Shown piece after piece: positions 62,764-64,000 of a stretch of 64,000 nucleotides of DNA. The DNA is taken from contig JAHZFJ010000002.1 of assembly GCA_019421365.1 (NCBI GenBank), positions 186,001 through 250,000 of the forward strand. The letters run 5' to 3'. The position numbers and the translations under genes are program-made. The notes beneath the pieces are model-generated. The model searched no databases, was not told the origin of the DNA, and was given only the letters and a program-made list of their open reading frames with translations. How positions within the stretch are numbered: the stretch's first letter is position 1; each line of letters opens with the position of its first letter. Source of the stretch: Lachnospiraceae bacterium. GTDB taxonomy: Bacteria > Bacillota > Clostridia > Lachnospirales > Lachnospiraceae.

Positions 62764-63816
62764 ATGAGTAAGAAAAGCATAGCAGTAATTTTTGGCGGAA
62801 AATCCTCAGAACATGAAGTATCTTGTGTATCGGCAGTGACAGTCATTGAAAATATTGATACAGATGCCTACAATCTTGTATTAATAGGAATAACCAAAGA
62901 AGGAAAATGGTTAAAAGTAGATTCTACTAAGCAGATAACATCTGGTGAATGGTATAACAGTAAAGAAAATGCGGTATTATCTCCAGATGCTTCACATAAA
63001 GGTATATTAGTTATTAAAGATAATAAAATAGAGAAAATTACTATTGATGTAGTATTCCCAGTTTTGCACGGTCTTAATGGGGAAGATGGTACGATACAAG
63101 GGTTAATTGAATTATCAGGCATTCCATATGTAGGTTGCGGTGTTTTGGCATCGAGCATCTCTATGGATAAATTATATACTAAGATAGTTGTTGATACATT
63201 GAATATTCGTCAGGCAAAGTATGTTGCGGTATTAAAGAGTGACATGAAGAATATCGATAAGGTAATAGCAAGCGTTGAGGAGAAACTTAAGTACCCTGTA
63301 TTTGTAAAACCTTCTAATGCAGGTTCTTCACAAGGAGTGTCAAAGGCGCATAATCGTGAAGAATTAGTTGTTGGTTTACAAGAAGCAATCAAGCATGATC
63401 GTAAAGTATTAGTTGAGGAAACAATTATAGGTAGAGAGATAGAATGTGCGGTTCTTGGTGGTAATGAACCAAAAGCTTCTGGTGTAGGAGAGATTCTTGC
63501 AGCAGCGGACTTTTATGATTATGAAGCCAAATATCATAATGCAGAGTCAAAAACAATAATCTCACCGGACCTTCCAAAAGAAGTGGAAGAAAAGATACGT
63601 GAATCAGCAGTTCGTATATTCAAGGCAGTTGATGGATATGGTTTATCTAGAGTTGATTTCTTTGTTGAGAAAGATACGAATGATGTTGTTTTCAATGAGA
63701 TTAATACATTACCTGGCTTTACTGGAATTAGTATGTATCCAATGTTATGGGAGGCAAGAGGTATTAGTAAGAAGACATTAGTTGAGAAAATCATTCAATC
63801 TGCTTATTCGAGATAA
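62764..63816 (+). CDS. ddl: D-alanine--D-alanine ligase
   Basis: The 350-residue ATP-grasp enzyme makes D-Ala-D-Ala for peptidoglycan. It shows IAVIFGGKSSEHEVSCVSA, HGLNGEDGTIQGLIELSGIPYVGCG, the ATP-binding FVKPSNAGSSQGVSKA, VEETIIGREIECAVLGG, and the metal site FNEINTLPGFTGISMYP. VDSTK-type serine/tyrosine specificity was not checked. Start follows AGAAGGGATAAGGCAT. murI follows ~100 bases later, so this is a small cell-wall group. Confidence 0.95.
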   Translation: MSKKSIAVIFGGKSSEHEVSCVSAVTVIENIDTDAYNLVLIGITKEGKWLKVDSTKQITSGEWYNSKENAVLSPDASHKGILVIKDNKIEKITIDVVFPVLHGLNGEDGTIQGLIELSGIPYVGCGVLASSISMDKLYTKIVVDTLNIRQAKYVAVLKSDMKNIDKVIASVEEKLKYPVFVKPSNAGSSQGVSKAHNREELVVGLQEAIKHDRKVLVEETIIGREIECAVLGGNEPKASGVGEILAAADFYDYEAKYHNAESKTIISPDLPKEVEEKIRESAVRIFKAVDGYGLSRVDFFVEKDTNDVVFNEINTLPGFTGISMYPMLWEARGISKKTLVEKIIQSAYSR

Positions 63817-63824
63817 GGAGACTT

Positions 63825-63878
63825 GTGTGAAAGATAAATCTTTCGCACGCAAATTTGTGCCTACGGCCCAAAGTTTGC
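63825..63878 (+). other. Two adjacent hairpins in the murI leader
   Basis: GTGTGAAAGAT pairs with ATCTTTCGCAC, immediately followed by GCAAATTTGTGCC with GGCCCAAAGTTTGC. No T-run follows. They may be a decayed repeat or an mRNA structure between ddl and murI. Confidence 0.45.
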
Positions 63879-63914
63879 AGGCTGTTGTTAAGGCTGGTAT
63901 TAGGAGGAAAGATC

Positions 63915-64000
63915 ATGGATAAGAATGCTCCAATTGGCGTATTTGATTCTGGCGTAGGCGGATTGACTGTAGTACGTGAGATAATGAAACAATTACCTAA
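63915..64000 (+). CDS. murI: Glutamate racemase, N-terminal end (partial)
   Basis: The first 28 codons read MDKNAPIGVFDSGVGGLTVV and continue into REIMKQLP. The PIGVFDSGVGGLTV signature, with its catalytic-site Asp-Ser, is diagnostic of glutamate racemase, which makes D-glutamate for peptidoglycan. The ATG follows TAGGAGGAAAGATC. The gene runs off the right edge. Confidence 0.93.
   Translation, partial: MDKNAPIGVFDSGVGGLTVVREIMKQLP

Overview
The window is low-GC DNA from a spore-forming, anaerobic Firmicute, most likely a Lachnospiraceae (Clostridium cluster XIVa) relative. This inference rests on a SipL-like SPOCS/LysM protein, a CotS-like coat kinase-fold protein, SpoIIR, a large Gram-positive type SRP RNA, T-box leaders on metG and proS, the short archaeal-type ProRS and the MEP-pathway gene ispE. 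Strong AGGAGG ribosome sites and many TTG/GTG starts fit the same group. I see no phage, IS transposase, CRISPR array, rRNA or tRNA gene.

Layout. 1-6000: the 3' end of a GH51 arabinofuranosidase, a small Cys-rich protein, a MATE exporter, and on the minus strand a TIM-barrel glycosidase-like protein and a DUF885 lipoprotein peptidase. 6200-14400: T-box/metG, tatD, rsmA, an acidic conserved unknown, GNAT, an anaerobic-RNR-activase-like radical SAM protein, and tadA. 14400-26450: SRP RNA, an orphan CRP-like-domain protein, then a three-gene MukFEB/JetABC-type condensin operon with no JetD nuclease beside it, followed by a TPR/AAA+ protein. 26500-28200: CBS-domain pyrophosphatase.

28400-35800 is a complete flavin-based extracellular electron transfer locus in one orientation: NDH-2/DoxX fusion, polyprenyl diphosphate synthase, demethylmenaquinone prenyltransferase, EetA-like and EetB-like membrane proteins, a PplA-like two-repeat lipoprotein and an ApbE flavin transferase. 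Together they would pass electrons from NADH to a dedicated quinone, across the membrane, and on to a flavinylated surface lipoprotein.

36000-45000: AEC transporter, an unknown lipoprotein with a duplicated domain, a small Ig-like protein, flavin reductase, a solitary OLD-family ATPase/TOPRIM nuclease, aroK, murA, HD-GYP. 45000-47900: CsoR-controlled copper operon (copA-csoR-copZ). 48000-52100: T-box/proS, an 0.8-kb non-coding stretch holding two different long-palindrome (MITE-like) elements, and cca. 52200-64000: cotS-like, PEGA protein, phosphoglucomutase, PrcB-like lipoprotein, sipL-like, an unknown 204-aa protein, ispE, GntR regulator, spoIIR, ddl and the first codons of murI.

The most interesting items are the extracellular electron transfer locus with an 11-residue-repeat insertion in its NDH-2, the JetD-less Wadjet-like condensin with non-canonical ATPase motifs and a cNMP-domain neighbour, the two palindromic elements between proS and cca, and a recurrent ~85-bp intergenic stem-loop family that appears to act as terminator.
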